Below, in pieces: positions 41,526 through 52,312 of a stretch of 64,000 nucleotides of DNA (position 1 is its first letter; each line of letters begins with the position of its first letter). Source of the DNA: Pseudomonas thermotolerans DSM 14292 (GTDB lineage Bacteria; Pseudomonadota; Gammaproteobacteria; Pseudomonadales; Pseudomonadaceae). The translations under genes were made by a program, and so were the position numbers. The notes under the pieces are model-generated. The model worked only from the letters and a program-made list of their open reading frames with translations. It had not been told where the DNA came from and made no database searches. The DNA is taken from assembly GCF_000364625.1 (NCBI RefSeq), contig NZ_KB822609.1:1-64000 (forward strand). Reading direction: 5' to 3'.

Positions 41526-42269
41526 ATGGCTCAGCAGGTGAGTGGTCGACAACCTCGCTATAAACGCATTCTGCTCAAACTAAGCGGCGAGGCCCTGATG
41601 GGCTCGGAAGATTTCGGCATTGATCCCAAGGTGCTCGATCGCATGGCCCTGGAGGTCGGCCAACTGGTCGGCATCGGCGTGCAGGTCGGCTTGGTGATCG
41701 GCGGTGGCAACCTGTTCCGCGGCGCGGCACTGCATGCCGCCGGCATGGACCGGGTGACCGGCGACCATATGGGCATGCTGGCCACGGTGATGAACGCCCT
41801 GGCGATGCGCGATGCCTTGGAACGCTCCAACATTCCCGCTCTGGTCATGTCGGCGATCTCCATGGTCGGCGTCACCGACCATTACGACCGCCGCAAGGCC
41901 ATGCGCCACCTGAGCAGCGGCGAGGTGGTGATTTTCGCCGCCGGTACCGGCAACCCCTTCTTCACTACCGACTCGGCCGCCTGCCTGCGGGCCATCGAGA
42001 TCGATGCGGACGTGGTGCTGAAAGCCACCAAGGTCGATGGCGTATACACTGCCGATCCGTTCAAGGACCCGCACGCCGAGAAATTCGAGCGGCTGACCTA
42101 CGACGAGGTGCTGGACCGCAAGCTGGGTGTGATGGACCTGACCGCCATCTGCCTGTGCCGCGACCATGCCATGCCGCTGCGGGTATTCAACATGAACAAG
42201 CCCGGCGCCCTGCTCAACGTGGTGGTGGGGGGAGCCGAAGGCACTCTGATCGAGGAGGATGCACAATGA
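41526..42269 (+). CDS. pyrH: UMP kinase
   Basis: PyrH (247 aa) phosphorylates UMP to UDP, an essential step of pyrimidine supply. Family motifs are [13 protein letters not shown] near the start, [30 protein letters not shown] and [20 protein letters not shown]. Bacterial enzymes of this amino-acid-kinase fold are hexamers controlled by GTP and UTP. It starts the pyrH-frr-uppS-cdsA-dxr-rseP run, and its stop overlaps the frr start by 4 bases. Confidence 0.97.
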   Translation: MAQQVSGRQPRYKRILLKLSGEALMGSEDFGIDPKVLDRMALEVGQLVGIGVQVGLVIGGGNLFRGAALHAAGMDRVTGDHMGMLATVMNALAMRDALERSNIPALVMSAISMVGVTDHYDRRKAMRHLSSGEVVIFAAGTGNPFFTTDSAACLRAIEIDADVVLKATKVDGVYTADPFKDPHAEKFERLTYDEVLDRKLGVMDLTAICLCRDHAMPLRVFNMNKPGALLNVVVGGAEGTLIEEDAQ

Positions 42270-42823
42270 TCAACGAGATCAAGAAAGACGCGCAGGAGCG
42301 CATGAAGAAGTCCGTGGAAGCGCTGGAGCATGCCTTCGCCAAGATCCGTACCGGCCGCGCGCATCCCAGCATTCTGGACGGCATCATGGTCTCCTACTAC
42401 GGCAGCGATACCCCGCTGCGGCAGATCGCCAACGTGGTGGCGGAGGACTCCCGCACCCTGGCTCTGACCGTGTTCGACAAGAGCATGATCCAGGCGGTCG
42501 AGAAGGCCATCATGACTTCCGATCTGGGCCTCAACCCGGCCACCGCCGGCACCACCATCCGCGTGCCCATGCCGCCGCTGACCGAGGAAACCCGCAAGGG
42601 CTACACCAAGCAGGCTCGTCAGGAGGCCGAGAATGCCCGCGTGGCGGTGCGCAACATCCGGCGCGATGCCCTGGCGCAGCTCAAGGACCTGGTCAAGGAG
42701 AAGGAAATCAGCGAGGACGAGGAGCGTCGTGCGGCCGACGAGGTGCAGAAGCTCACCGACAAGTTCGTGGCCGAGATCGACAAGGCGCTGGAAGCCAAAG
42801 AAGCCGACCTGATGGCTGTCTGA
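42266..42823 (+). CDS. frr: Ribosome recycling factor
   Basis: RRF (185 aa) splits post-termination ribosomes together with EF-G. The L-shaped protein is recognisable by [35 protein letters not shown] and the C-terminal helix [27 protein letters not shown] precedes the ATG at 42266, inside the pyrH end. Normal length. Confidence 0.97.
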   Translation: MINEIKKDAQERMKKSVEALEHAFAKIRTGRAHPSILDGIMVSYYGSDTPLRQIANVVAEDSRTLALTVFDKSMIQAVEKAIMTSDLGLNPATAGTTIRVPMPPLTEETRKGYTKQARQEAENARVAVRNIRRDALAQLKDLVKEKEISEDEERRAADEVQKLTDKFVAEIDKALEAKEADLMAV

Positions 42824-42835
42824 CGGCCTGCGACC

Positions 42836-43591
42836 ATGGATACGAAGGACAAGGCGGTACCGGCCAAAGTGCCCCGGCACGTGGCCATCATCATGGACGG
42901 CAACAACCGCTGGGCGAAGAAGCGCCTGATGCCGGGTGTCGCCGGGCACAAGGCAGGCGTTGATGCGGTGCGCGCGGTCATCGAGGTGTGCGCCGAGGCC
43001 GGGGTCGAGGTGCTGACCTTGTTCGCCTTCTCCAGCGAGAACTGGCAGCGCCCGGCCGATGAGGTCAGCGCCCTGATGGAGCTGTTCCTCAACGCCTTGC
43101 GCCGCGAAGTGCGGCGCCTCGACGAGAACGGTATCCGCCTGCGCATCATCGGCGATCGCTCGCGCTTCCATCCCGAGCTGCAGGCCGCGATGGACAAGGC
43201 CGAGGCGGCTACTGCCGGCAACTCGCGGTTCATCTTGCAGGTCGCGGCCAACTACGGCGGACAGTGGGACATCACCCAGGCCACCCAGCGCCTGGCCAAG
43301 CAGGTCAGCGAGGGCCGGCTGCGGCCTGAGGAGATCACCCCGGCGCTGCTGCAGTCCCAACTGGCCACCGGCGAGCTGCCGTTGCCGGACCTGTGCATCC
43401 GTACCGGCGGCGAGCATCGCATCAGCAACTTCCTGCTCTGGCAACTGGCGTACGCCGAGCTGTACTTCTCCGATCTGCTCTGGCCGGACTTCAAGCACGA
43501 GGCCATGCGCAACGCGCTGGCCAACTACGCAACCCGGCAGCGACGCTTCGGTAAGACCAGCGAGCAGGTGGAAGCCGAGGCCCGTCAATAA
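42836..43591 (+). CDS. uppS: Undecaprenyl diphosphate synthase
   Basis: UppS (251 aa) is the cis-prenyltransferase that makes C55-PP, the lipid carrier for peptidoglycan and O-antigen. The catalytic motif HVAIIMDGNNRWAKKR is at the N-terminus (Asp of MDGN), with TLFAFSSENWQRP and a C-terminal RTGGEHRISNFLLWQLAYAE. The stop overlaps the cdsA start by one base (TAATG). Confidence 0.97.
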   Translation: MDTKDKAVPAKVPRHVAIIMDGNNRWAKKRLMPGVAGHKAGVDAVRAVIEVCAEAGVEVLTLFAFSSENWQRPADEVSALMELFLNALRREVRRLDENGIRLRIIGDRSRFHPELQAAMDKAEAATAGNSRFILQVAANYGGQWDITQATQRLAKQVSEGRLRPEEITPALLQSQLATGELPLPDLCIRTGGEHRISNFLLWQLAYAELYFSDLLWPDFKHEAMRNALANYATRQRRFGKTSEQVEAEARQ

Positions 43592-44418
43592 TGCTGAAAC
43601 AACGAGTCATCACCGCCCTGATCCTTCTGCCGATCGCTCTGGGTGGTTTCTTCCTGCTCGACGGTGCGGTCTTCGCCGCCTTCATCGGGCTGGTCGTGAC
43701 CCTGGGCGCCTGGGAGTGGGCGCGTCTGGCCGGCATCGAGACGCAGCCCGGGCGGATCGCCTACGCCGCTCTGGTGGCGGCGCTGGTGCTGCTGCTGTAC
43801 CTGGCTCGCGCCGGCCTGCCCTGGCTGGCCGGCGCCGTGCTGCTGCTGGCCATGCTCTGGTGGCTGGCGGCCATCGCCCTGGTGATTGGCTATCCGGCGA
43901 GCAGCCGCTGCTGGTCGGCCGTGCCGGTACGTCTGGCGATCGGTCTGCTGATCCTCCTGCCAGCCTGGCAGGGGCTGGTACTGTTCAAAGAATGGCCGCT
44001 GGCCAACTGGCTGATCGTCGCGGTGATGGTACTGGTCTGGGCCGCGGACATTGGCGCCTACTTCGCCGGGCGGACTTTCGGGCGCCGCAAGCTGGCGCCG
44101 CGGGTCAGCCCCGGCAAGAGCTGGGAGGGGCTATACGGCGGTCTGGCGTTCAGCCTGCTGATCGTGGTCGGCGTCGGTCTGTGCCGTGGCTGGGCGCCCG
44201 TCGACTTCGTTAAGGGGCTGCTCGGCGCCGCGCTGGTGGTGCTGCTCTCGGTGGTCGGTGACCTGGCCGAAAGCATGTTCAAGCGTCAGGCCGGGGTGAA
44301 GGACAGCAGTAACCTGCTGCCCGGCCACGGCGGCGTGCTCGACCGCATCGACAGCCTGACGGCGGCCATCCCGGTGTTCGCCGTGCTGCTCTGGAGTCAG
44401 GGCTGGGGGACGCTGTGA
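43591..44418 (+). CDS. cdsA: Phosphatidate cytidylyltransferase
   Basis: CdsA (275 aa) forms CDP-diacylglycerol, the branch point of phospholipid synthesis. It is an inner-membrane protein of about eight helices. The C-terminal signature is present: [66 protein letters not shown] precedes it and holds the metal-binding Asp. Its stop overlaps the GTG start of dxr by 4 bases. Confidence 0.96.
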   Translation: MLKQRVITALILLPIALGGFFLLDGAVFAAFIGLVVTLGAWEWARLAGIETQPGRIAYAALVAALVLLLYLARAGLPWLAGAVLLLAMLWWLAAIALVIGYPASSRCWSAVPVRLAIGLLILLPAWQGLVLFKEWPLANWLIVAVMVLVWAADIGAYFAGRTFGRRKLAPRVSPGKSWEGLYGGLAFSLLIVVGVGLCRGWAPVDFVKGLLGAALVVLLSVVGDLAESMFKRQAGVKDSSNLLPGHGGVLDRIDSLTAAIPVFAVLLWSQGWGTL

Positions 44419-45605
44419 ACAGGCCGCAACAGATTACCGTGCTGGGGGCGACCGGCTCGATCGGTGCCAGCACCCTGGACGTGCTGGCGCGCCATCCGGA
44501 GCGCTACCAGGTGTTCGCGCTGACCGGCTTCTCCCGGCTCGCCGAGCTCAGGACCCTCTGCCTGCGCCATAACCCGCGTTTCGCGGTGGTGCCCGACGAG
44601 CGTGCCGCGCGCAATCTGCAGGAGGCCCTGAGGGCCGCCGGGCTGAGCACCGAGGTGCTGCACGGCGAGGCCGGGCTCTGCACGGTGGCCGCGGCACCCG
44701 AGGTGGACGCGGTGATGGCCGCCATCGTTGGCGCCGCCGGTCTACGGCCGACCCTGGCGGCGGTGCAGGCAGGCAAGAAGGTGCTGCTCGCCAACAAGGA
44801 AGCTCTGGTGATGTCCGGCGCTCTGTTCATGCGCGCGGTGCAGGCCAGCGGCGCCATGCTGCTGCCGATCGACAGCGAGCACAACGCCATCTTCCAGTGC
44901 CTGCCGAGCAACTATGCTCGCGGCCTGGCGGCCAGCGGCGTGCGGCGCATCCTCCTCACCGCCTCCGGCGGGCCGTTCCGCGAGACGCCCCTGGCGGCCC
45001 TGGATCATGTGACCCCGGAGCAGGCCTGTGCCCACCCCAACTGGACCATGGGGCGGAAGATCTCGGTGGACTCGGCGAGCATGATGAACAAGGGGCTGGA
45101 GCTGATCGAGGCCTGCTGGCTGTTCGATGCCCGCCCGGCCCAGGTCGAGGTGCTCATCCATCCGCAGAGCGTGATCCACTCGCTGGTGGACTACGTGGAT
45201 GGCTCGGTACTCGCCCAGTTGGGCAATCCGGACATGCGCACGCCCATCGCCCATGCCCTGGCCTGGCCGGAGCGCATCGACTCCGGGGTGGCGCCGCTGG
45301 ACCTGTTCTCCGTGGCTCGCCTGGACTTCCAGGAGCCGGACGTCGAGCGCTTCCCCTGCCTGCGCCTGGCGCGTCAGGCCGCCGAGGCGGGCGGCACCGT
45401 GCCGGCCATGCTCAATGCGGCCAACGAGGTGGCGGTGGCGGCATTTCTCGAACGGCGCGTCCGCTTCACCGAGATCGCGAGTATCATCGACCACGTGTTG
45501 AATCACGAGGCTAGCGGCACCGCGGACAGTCTCGACTGCGTACTGGGCGCCGACGCGCGGGCGCGTGCTCAGGCCAGACGCTGGCTGGAGCGAGGAGGGC
45601 GGTAA
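44415..45605 (+). CDS. dxr: 1-Deoxy-D-xylulose-5-phosphate reductoisomerase
   Basis: Dxr/IspC (396 aa) makes MEP from DXP with NADPH, the first committed step of the MEP isoprenoid route and the target of fosmidomycin. The NADPH motif is [11 protein letters not shown]. The metal and substrate region is [23 protein letters not shown], and [12 protein letters not shown]. The start is GTG, overlapping the cdsA stop, and the stop overlaps the rseP start by one base. It supplies the precursor for the UppS product encoded near by. Confidence 0.97.
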   Translation: MNRPQQITVLGATGSIGASTLDVLARHPERYQVFALTGFSRLAELRTLCLRHNPRFAVVPDERAARNLQEALRAAGLSTEVLHGEAGLCTVAAAPEVDAVMAAIVGAAGLRPTLAAVQAGKKVLLANKEALVMSGALFMRAVQASGAMLLPIDSEHNAIFQCLPSNYARGLAASGVRRILLTASGGPFRETPLAALDHVTPEQACAHPNWTMGRKISVDSASMMNKGLELIEACWLFDARPAQVEVLIHPQSVIHSLVDYVDGSVLAQLGNPDMRTPIAHALAWPERIDSGVAPLDLFSVARLDFQEPDVERFPCLRLARQAAEAGGTVPAMLNAANEVAVAAFLERRVRFTEIASIIDHVLNHEASGTADSLDCVLGADARARAQARRWLERGGR

Positions 45606-46957
45606 TGAACACCCTGTACATGGTTCTGGGCTTGCTGGTGGCACTGGGGGTGCTGGTCACCTTCCATGAGTTCGGCCATTTCTGGGTGGCACGTCGGTGT
45701 GGCGTCAAAGTGCTGCGCTTCTCCGTGGGTTTCGGTACCCCGCTGCTGCGCTGGCACGATCGGCACGGCACCGAGTTCGTGGTCGCCGCCGTTCCCTTGG
45801 GTGGCTACGTGAAGATGCTCGACGAGCGGGAAGGCGAAGTGCCCGCCGAACTGCTCGATCAGGCGTTCAACCGCAAGTCGGTTAAGCAGCGCTTCGCCAT
45901 CGTTTCTGCCGGGCCGATCGCCAACTTCCTGCTCGCCCTGCTGTTCTTCTGGATCCTTGCCATGCTGGGCAGCCAGCAGGTGCGCCCGGTCATCGGCGCG
46001 GTGGAGGAGGGCAGTCTGGCCGCCCAGGCCGGTCTCGTGGCCGGTCAGGAAATCGTCGCGGTGGACGGCAAGCGCACCCCGGGCTGGGCCGCGGTAAGCC
46101 TGCAGCTGGTGCGCAGGCTGGGGGAAAGCGGTGAGCTGGCGCTGACCGTCCGGGAGTCGGACTCCAGCCTCGAGCGCGACTATCGGCTGAGCCTCAACGA
46201 CTGGCTGCGTGGCGCTGACGATCCTGATCCCGTCGCCTCCCTGGGCATCCGCCCGTGGCGTCCGCAGACCCCCGCGGTGCTCGCTCAGTTGGCGCCGGAC
46301 GGCCCGGCCCTGGCGGCCGGCCTGCAGGTGGGCGACCGCGTGCTGGCCATCGACGGTCTGGTCCTGGCCGACTGGCAGCAGCTGGTCGATGCGGTGCGCC
46401 AGCGCCCGGACGAGGCGGTCACCCTGCGCATCGAGCGCGGCGGCGAGGAGCGCGAGGTGCGTCTGACCCTGGCCTCGCGCGGCGAAGGCGAGGCCCGCAT
46501 GGGCTATCTGGGCGCCGGGGTGGAAGGCGTCGAATGGCCGGCGGAAATGCTCCGCGAAGTCAGCTTCGGCCCGTTCGAGGCGGTGGCCGAGAGCCTGCGC
46601 CGGACCTGGTCGATGAGCGTGCTGACCCTCGACTCGCTGAGGAAAATGCTGTTCGGCGAGCTCTCGGTAAAAAACTTGAGCGGGCCGATAACCATTGCTA
46701 AAGTGGCGGGCGCTTCGGCCCAGTCCGGGGTGGGGGATTTCCTCAATTTCCTCGCCTATTTGAGCATCAGCCTGGGGGTTCTGAACCTCTTGCCGATCCC
46801 CGTGCTGGATGGGGGGCATCTGCTGTTCTACCTCATCGAGTGGGCGCGGGGGCGCCCGCTTTCGGAACGGGTGCAGGTTTGGGGAATGCAGATCGGTATC
46901 AGTGTGGTCGTAGGGGTCATGCTGCTGGCCTTGGTCAACGATTTGAGCCGGCTGTAA
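45605..46957 (+). CDS. rseP: Site-2 intramembrane protease RseP (MucP)
   Basis: RseP (450 aa) cuts the membrane anti-sigma factor (MucA/RseA) after a first cut and so releases the envelope-stress sigma factor. In Pseudomonas this controls alginate. The zinc motif HEFGH is at 21-25 in the first helix. The third ligand is the Asp in PVLDGGHLL near residue 400, and two PDZ domains lie between (about 115-300). A terminator hairpin follows, so bamA has at least partly separate expression. Confidence 0.96.
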   Translation: MNTLYMVLGLLVALGVLVTFHEFGHFWVARRCGVKVLRFSVGFGTPLLRWHDRHGTEFVVAAVPLGGYVKMLDEREGEVPAELLDQAFNRKSVKQRFAIVSAGPIANFLLALLFFWILAMLGSQQVRPVIGAVEEGSLAAQAGLVAGQEIVAVDGKRTPGWAAVSLQLVRRLGESGELALTVRESDSSLERDYRLSLNDWLRGADDPDPVASLGIRPWRPQTPAVLAQLAPDGPALAAGLQVGDRVLAIDGLVLADWQQLVDAVRQRPDEAVTLRIERGGEEREVRLTLASRGEGEARMGYLGAGVEGVEWPAEMLREVSFGPFEAVAESLRRTWSMSVLTLDSLRKMLFGELSVKNLSGPITIAKVAGASAQSGVGDFLNFLAYLSISLGVLNLLPIPVLDGGHLLFYLIEWARGRPLSERVQVWGMQIGISVVVGVMLLALVNDLSRL

Positions 46958-46975
46958 CGACGTAACGAATGACAA

Positions 46976-47003
46976 ATCTGCTGCCTTGGCGGCAGATTTT
47001 TTT
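46976..47003 (+). terminator. Rho-independent terminator between rseP and bamA
   Basis: ATCTGCTGCC (46976-46985) pairs with GGCGGCAGAT (46988-46997), with one T-G pair, and runs straight into seven T residues to 47003. It lies 18 bases after the rseP stop. Confidence 0.85.
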
Positions 47004-47031
47004 ATCGCCAGTTGGAAATAAAAAGGACTTC

Positions 47032-49425
47032 ATGAAACGTCTGCTGCTACCTGTGGCGCTGGCCACATTGATGATTGCCGAAGTTCACGCCGAGTCCTTC
47101 ACCATCTCCGACATCCGCGTCAACGGCTTGCAGCGGGTCTCCGCCGGCAGCGTTTTCGGGGCCCTGCCGCTCAACGTCGGTGATCAGGTCGACGACCGCG
47201 AACTGGTCGAGGCGACCCGTGCCCTGTTCAAGACCGGCTTCTTCCAGGACATCCAGCTCGGCCGTGATGGCGACGTGCTCGTCATCACCGTGGTCGAGCG
47301 TCCGTCCATCTCCAGCATCGAGATCGAGGGCAACAAGGCGATTTCCACCGAAGATCTGCTCAAGGGGCTGAGCCAGTCCGGCCTGGCCGAGGGCGAGATC
47401 TTCCAGCGCGCCACCCTGGAAGGCGTGCGCAATGAGCTGCAGCGCCAGTACGTGGCTCAGGGCCGCTACTCGGCGGAGATCGAGACCGAGGTGATTCCCC
47501 AGCCGCGCAACCGGGTGGCGCTGAAGATCACCATCAATGAAGGCACTGTGGCGTCCATCCAGCATATCAACGTGGTGGGCAACACCGTTTTCCCCGAAGA
47601 GGATCTGCTCGACCTCTTCGAGCTGAAGACCACCCACTGGCTGTCGTTCTTCAAGAACGATGACAAGTACGCCCGCGAGAAGCTTTCCGGTGACTTGGAG
47701 CGGCTGCGTTCCTACTATCTGGACCGCGGCTACATCAACATGGACATCACCTCCACCCAGGTGTCCATCACCCCGGACAAGAAGCACGTCTACATCACCG
47801 TGAACATCGACGAGGGCGAGAAGTACACGGTGCGTGAGGTCAAGCTGTCCGGCGACCTCAAGGTGCCGGAGGACGAGGTCCGCAAGCTGCTCCTGGTGCA
47901 GAAGGGTCAGGTGTTCTCCCGCAAGGTGATGACCACCACCTCCGAGCTGATCACCCGCCGCCTGGGCAACGAGGGCTACACCTTCGCCAACGTCAACGGC
48001 GTGCCGGAAGCCCACGACGAGGATAACACCGTCTCCATCACCTTCTTCGTCGACCCTGGCAAGCGCGCCTACGTCAACCGCATCAACTTCCGCGGCAACA
48101 CCAAGACCGAGGACGAGGTGCTGCGTCGCGAGATGCGCCAGATGGAAGGCGGCTGGGCCTCCACCTACCTGATCGACCAGTCGAAGACCCGCCTGGAGCG
48201 CCTCGGCTACTTCAAGGAGGTGAACGTCGAGACCCCGCAGGTGCCGGGTACCGACGATCAGATCGACGTCAACTACACGGTCGAGGAGCAGCCTTCCGGT
48301 TCGATCACCGCCAGCGTCGGCTTCGCCCAGAACGCCGGTCTGATCCTCGGCGGCTCGATCAGTCAGAGCAACTTCCTGGGTACCGGCAACAAGGTCAGCA
48401 TCGGTCTGACCCGCAGCGAGTACCAGGAGCGCTACAGCTTCGGTTTCGTCAATCCCTACTGGACCGTGGACGGCGTCAGCCTGGGCTGGAACGCCTTCTA
48501 CCGCACCACCGACTACGACGACCTGGATGTCGACGTGTCCAGCTATGCAGTGGATAGCTACGGCCTGGGTGTCAACATCGGCTACCCGATCAGCGAGACC
48601 TCGCGCCTGAGCTTCGGCCTGACCGTCCAGCAGGACGACATCAACACCGGCGTCTACACCGTCGATGAGATCTTCGACTTCATCAAGCAGGAAGGCGACA
48701 GGTATCTGAACTTCAAGGGCTCCATCGGCTGGTCCGAGTCGACTCTGAACCGTGGCGTGCTGGCCACCCGCGGCCACTCGCAGAGCCTGGTGCTGGAAAC
48801 CACCCTGCCGGGCAGTGACCTGTCGTTCTACAAACTCGACTACCGGGGTCAGATCTTCGCGCCGTTGACCCAGAACACCGCGCTGCGCTTCCATACCGAG
48901 CTGGGCTACGGCGACAGCTACGGCTCCACCGCCGAGCTGCCGTTCTACGAGCACTACTATGCGGGTGGCTTCAACTCGGTCCGCGGCTTCGAGGACAGCA
49001 GCCTCGGTCCGCGCAGTACCCCGAGCCGCGGCGCCAGCGTGACCGGCAACGAGGGCACCCTGGCCGACCCGGACACCGATCCGCTGCCGTTCGGTGGTAA
49101 CGTGCTGATCCAGGGCGGTGTCGAGTACCTGTTCCCCTTGCCCTTCGTGAAGGATCAGCGTCAACTGCGCACCGTGCTGTTCTGGGACGTGGGTAACGTG
49201 TTCGACACCAACTGCAGTAGCGCGCAGAAGCACGGCGTGGCGGGCTTCCGCAGCAAGGACGAGGCGTGCGATATCGACTTCTCCAACCTGGCCAGCTCCG
49301 TGGGTGTCGGCCTGACCTGGATCACCGCGTTGGGCCCGCTGAGCTTCAGTCTGGGCATGCCGATCAAGAAGCCGGACGATGCGGATACCCAGGTCTTCCA
49401 GTTCTCGCTGGGCCAGACTTTCTAA
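47032..49425 (+). CDS. bamA: Outer-membrane protein assembly factor BamA
   Basis: BamA (797 aa) is the core of the BAM machine that folds and inserts beta-barrel proteins. Signal peptide MKRLLLPVALATLMIAEVHA, five POTRA domains (about 22-425), then a 16-strand barrel. The conserved loop-6 VRGF motif is present (FNSVRGFED), and the chain ends in FSLGQTF with the C-terminal Phe that marks outer-membrane proteins. I use ATG 47032 behind AAAGGAC; the frame upstream crosses the terminator. Confidence 0.97.
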   Translation: MKRLLLPVALATLMIAEVHAESFTISDIRVNGLQRVSAGSVFGALPLNVGDQVDDRELVEATRALFKTGFFQDIQLGRDGDVLVITVVERPSISSIEIEGNKAISTEDLLKGLSQSGLAEGEIFQRATLEGVRNELQRQYVAQGRYSAEIETEVIPQPRNRVALKITINEGTVASIQHINVVGNTVFPEEDLLDLFELKTTHWLSFFKNDDKYAREKLSGDLERLRSYYLDRGYINMDITSTQVSITPDKKHVYITVNIDEGEKYTVREVKLSGDLKVPEDEVRKLLLVQKGQVFSRKVMTTTSELITRRLGNEGYTFANVNGVPEAHDEDNTVSITFFVDPGKRAYVNRINFRGNTKTEDEVLRREMRQMEGGWASTYLIDQSKTRLERLGYFKEVNVETPQVPGTDDQIDVNYTVEEQPSGSITASVGFAQNAGLILGGSISQSNFLGTGNKVSIGLTRSEYQERYSFGFVNPYWTVDGVSLGWNAFYRTTDYDDLDVDVSSYAVDSYGLGVNIGYPISETSRLSFGLTVQQDDINTGVYTVDEIFDFIKQEGDRYLNFKGSIGWSESTLNRGVLATRGHSQSLVLETTLPGSDLSFYKLDYRGQIFAPLTQNTALRFHTELGYGDSYGSTAELPFYEHYYAGGFNSVRGFEDSSLGPRSTPSRGASVTGNEGTLADPDTDPLPFGGNVLIQGGVEYLFPLPFVKDQRQLRTVLFWDVGNVFDTNCSSAQKHGVAGFRSKDEACDIDFSNLASSVGVGLTWITALGPLSFSLGMPIKKPDDADTQVFQFSLGQTF

Positions 49426-49473
49426 CCGTGACCTGATCCCGGCCACGACAACAGTGTTTCGCAGGAGTGCATC

Positions 49474-49977
49474 GTGCGTAAGTTGACTCAACTGGTTCTG
49501 CTGGCCGCGGTCTGCGCGGCTTCCCCGGCATTCGCGGAAATGAAGATCGCGGTGCTCAACTATCAAATGGCGCTGCTCGAGTCCGACGCTGCCAAGCGCT
49601 ACGCCGTGGATGCCGAGAAGAAATTCGGCCCCCAGCTGAACAAGCTGAAGGCCCTGGAGAGCGATGCCAAGCGCATCCAGGACCGACTGATCAAGGACGG
49701 TTCGAAGATCGCCCAGGCCGAGCGCGAGCGCCTCGAGCTGGAATTCAAGCAGAAGGCCCGTGACTTCCAGTTCCAGTCCAAGGAGCTGAACGAGGCCAAG
49801 GCCCTGGCCGACCGCGAGATGCTGCAGAAGCTCAAGCCGAATCTGGACAAGGCCGTCGAGGAAGTGATCAAGAAGGGCGGTTATGACCTGGTGCTGGACC
49901 GCGCCGCAGTGGTGGATGTCAAACCCCAGTACGACATCACCCGTCAGGTCATCGAGCGCATGAACCAGCTGCGTTGA
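49474..49977 (+). CDS. skp: Periplasmic chaperone Skp/OmpH
   Basis: Skp (167 aa) is a jellyfish-shaped trimeric chaperone that holds unfolded outer-membrane proteins on their way to BamA. Signal peptide to ASPAFA, then [23 protein letters not shown] and a long charged coiled coil (about 45-120) with repeated Lys, Glu and Gln. The start is GTG at 49474 behind CAGGAG. It follows bamA and is 2 bases from the lpxD start, the usual order. Confidence 0.95.
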   Translation: MRKLTQLVLLAAVCAASPAFAEMKIAVLNYQMALLESDAAKRYAVDAEKKFGPQLNKLKALESDAKRIQDRLIKDGSKIAQAERERLELEFKQKARDFQFQSKELNEAKALADREMLQKLKPNLDKAVEEVIKKGGYDLVLDRAAVVDVKPQYDITRQVIERMNQLR

Positions 49978-49979
49978 TC

Positions 49980-51041
49980 ATGTCTGCCCCGCTCTTCACC
50001 CTTGGCCAACTGGCCGAACGTCTCGGCGCCACTCTGCGTGGCGCCGCCGACAAGCCGATCAACGGTCTGGCCACCCTGCAGGAGGCCGGTCCGGATCAGC
50101 TGAGCTTCCTGGCCAACCCGCAGTACCGCAAGTTCCTGGCCGACACCAGGGCCGGCGCGGTGCTGCTGACCCCCGCGGATGCCGAGGGTTATGCCGGCGA
50201 TGCGCTGCTGATCGACAACCCCTATCTGGCCTACGCACGGCTCTCCCACCTGTTCGACCGCAAGCCCCAAGCGGTGCCCGGACAGATCCACCCCAGCGCA
50301 GTGATCGCCGCGGATGCGCAGGTCGATCCCAGCGCCAGCATCGGTGCCTATGCGGTGATTGAGAGCGGTGCGCAGATCGGCCCCGGCGTCAGTATCGGCG
50401 CGCACTGCTTCATTGGCGCCCGCTCGGTGATCGGCGAGGGCGGCTGGCTGGCGCCGCGGGTGACCCTCTATCACGACGTGAAGATCGGCAAGCGGGTGGT
50501 GATCCAGTCCGGCGCGGTGATCGGCGGCGAGGGCTTCGGCTTCGCCAAGGAGCAGGGTGCCTGGCAGAAGATCGCGCAGATCGGCGGGGTGACCATCGGC
50601 GACGACGTCGAGATCGGTGCCAATACCACCATCGACCGCGGTGCGCTGTCCGACACCCTGATCGGCAACGGCGTCAAGCTGGACAACCAGATCATGATCG
50701 CCCACAACGTGCAGGTCGGCGATCACACCGCCATGGCCGCCTGTTGCGGGATCTCCGGCAGCGCCAAGATCGGCAAGCACTGCATGCTGGCCGGCGGCGT
50801 CGGCCTGGTCGGGCACATCGAGATCTGCGACGGGGTGTTCATCACCGGCATGACCATGGTCACCCGCTCGATCACCGAGCCGGGGGCCTATTCCTCGGGC
50901 ACGGCCATGCAGCCGGCGGCGGAGTGGAAGAAGAGCGCCGCGCGCATCCGTCAGCTCGACGACATGGCGCGTCGTCTGCAACAACTGGAAAAGCGCCTGG
51001 CTGCCGTGACCTCGGCCGGGGATGCTTCATCTGATGTCTGA
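49980..51041 (+). CDS. lpxD: UDP-3-O-(3-hydroxyacyl)glucosamine N-acyltransferase
   Basis: LpxD (353 aa) adds the N-linked 3-hydroxyacyl chain in the third step of lipid A synthesis. The N-terminal uridine-binding part ([16 protein letters not shown]) is followed by a left-handed beta-helix of hexapeptide repeats (about 100-300; [45 protein letters not shown]). The catalytic His is in [17 protein letters not shown] start at ATG 49980, giving the family length, rather than an in-frame TTG at 49974. Confidence 0.96.
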   Translation: MSAPLFTLGQLAERLGATLRGAADKPINGLATLQEAGPDQLSFLANPQYRKFLADTRAGAVLLTPADAEGYAGDALLIDNPYLAYARLSHLFDRKPQAVPGQIHPSAVIAADAQVDPSASIGAYAVIESGAQIGPGVSIGAHCFIGARSVIGEGGWLAPRVTLYHDVKIGKRVVIQSGAVIGGEGFGFAKEQGAWQKIAQIGGVTIGDDVEIGANTTIDRGALSDTLIGNGVKLDNQIMIAHNVQVGDHTAMAACCGISGSAKIGKHCMLAGGVGLVGHIEICDGVFITGMTMVTRSITEPGAYSSGTAMQPAAEWKKSAARIRQLDDMARRLQQLEKRLAAVTSAGDASSDV

Positions 51042-51090
51042 TCATGCGCAAGGCGCGCATGCTTTTCTCTTGACTACAGGCTTCCCCACT

Positions 51091-51534
51091 ATGATGGACA
51101 TCAATGAAATCCGCGAATACCTGCCCCACCGCTATCCCTTCTTGCTGGTGGATCGGGTAGTCGAGCTGGATGTCACTGAAGGCAAGACCATTCGCGCCTA
51201 CAAGAACGTCAGCGTCAATGAGCCGTTCTTCAATGGGCACTTCCCGGCCCACCCGATCATGCCGGGCGTGCTGATCATCGAGGCCATGGCCCAGGCGGCC
51301 GGCATCCTCGGCTTCAAGATGCTCGACGTGAAGCCGGCCGATGGCACTCTCTACTACTTCGTCGGCTCCGACAAGCTGCGCTTCCGTCAGCCGGTGCTGC
51401 CGGGCGACCAACTGGTCCTTGAGGCCCGTTTCCTGAGCAACAAGCGCAGCATCTGGAAATTCGAATGCCGGGCCAGCGTCGACGGCAAAGAGGTCTGTTC
51501 GGCGGAAATCACCTGTGCGGAACGCAAGCTATGA
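51091..51534 (+). CDS. fabZ: 3-Hydroxyacyl-[acyl-carrier-protein] dehydratase FabZ
   Basis: FabZ (147 aa from the first of two adjacent ATGs) dehydrates 3-hydroxyacyl-ACP in fatty acid elongation. The catalytic His is in [21 protein letters not shown] and the Glu in the same helix. The start [23 protein letters not shown] is the known Pseudomonas N-terminus; the longer upstream frame is not needed. It shares 3-hydroxyacyl-ACP with LpxA and LpxD, which explains its place in the lipid A run. The stop overlaps the lpxA start. Confidence 0.96.
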   Translation: MMDINEIREYLPHRYPFLLVDRVVELDVTEGKTIRAYKNVSVNEPFFNGHFPAHPIMPGVLIIEAMAQAAGILGFKMLDVKPADGTLYYFVGSDKLRFRQPVLPGDQLVLEARFLSNKRSIWKFECRASVDGKEVCSAEITCAERKL

Positions 51535-52307
51535 GTTTGATCGACCCTCGCGCCATCATTGATCCGTCGGCCAAGCTGGCGGACGACGTCGAAGTCGGCC
51601 CCTGGTCGATCATCGGGCCCAATGTGGAAATCGGCGAGGGTACGGTTGTAGGTCCGCACGTGATCATCAAGGGGCCTACACGGATCGGCAAATATAACCG
51701 CATCTTCCAGTTCTCCACGGTGGGCGAGGACACCCCCGACCTCAAGTACAAGGGTGAGCCCACCCGGCTGGTGATCGGCGATCACAACGTGATCCGCGAG
51801 GGGGTCACCATCCACCGCGGTACCATCCAGGACCGCTCGGAAACCACCATCGGCAATCACAACCTGATCATGGCCTATGCCCACATCGGCCATGACAGCG
51901 TGATCGGCAACCACTGCATCCTGGTCAACAACACCGCGCTGGCCGGCCACGTGCACGTCGACGACTGGGCGATCCTCTCCGGCTATACCTTGGTCCACCA
52001 GTTCTGTCGCATAGGCGCGCACAGTTTCTCCGGCATGGGCAGCGCCATCGGCAAGGACGTGCCAGCCTTCGTCACGGTGTTCGGCAACCCCGCCGAGGCG
52101 CGCAGCATGAACTTCGAAGGCATGCGCCGGCGCGGCTTCAGCGACGAGGTCATCCAGGCGCTGCGACGCGCCTACAAGGTGGTCTACCGCCAGGGGCTGA
52201 CCGTCGACAAGGCGCTCGCCGAGCTGGCCGAGGCCGCCGCCCAGTACCCCGAGGTGGCGGTGTTCGTCGAGTCGATCCGCGCCTCCTCGCGGGGCATCAC
52301 CCGCTGA
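51531..52307 (+). CDS. lpxA: UDP-N-acetylglucosamine O-acyltransferase
   Basis: LpxA (258 aa) performs the first step of lipid A synthesis, moving a 3-hydroxyacyl chain from ACP to UDP-GlcNAc. Hexapeptide repeats fill residues 1-185 ([34 protein letters not shown]). The catalytic His lies in the [16 protein letters not shown] / [11 protein letters not shown] region, and a helical C-terminus follows. The length is exactly that of the P. aeruginosa enzyme, which uses C10 chains. Confidence 0.97.
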   Translation: MSLIDPRAIIDPSAKLADDVEVGPWSIIGPNVEIGEGTVVGPHVIIKGPTRIGKYNRIFQFSTVGEDTPDLKYKGEPTRLVIGDHNVIREGVTIHRGTIQDRSETTIGNHNLIMAYAHIGHDSVIGNHCILVNNTALAGHVHVDDWAILSGYTLVHQFCRIGAHSFSGMGSAIGKDVPAFVTVFGNPAEARSMNFEGMRRRGFSDEVIQALRRAYKVVYRQGLTVDKALAELAEAAAQYPEVAVFVESIRASSRGITR

Positions 52308-52312
52308 CCGGC

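Noticed and set aside
47047-49566. Long minus-strand open frame (839 codons) opposite bamA
   Set aside because: bamA is certain on the plus strand; the opposite frame is a shadow of its codon usage with no recognisable domain.
51022-51090. Longer fabZ start adding 23 residues
   Set aside because: The added part overlaps the lpxD end and is unlike the known FabZ N-terminus, [17 protein letters not shown].
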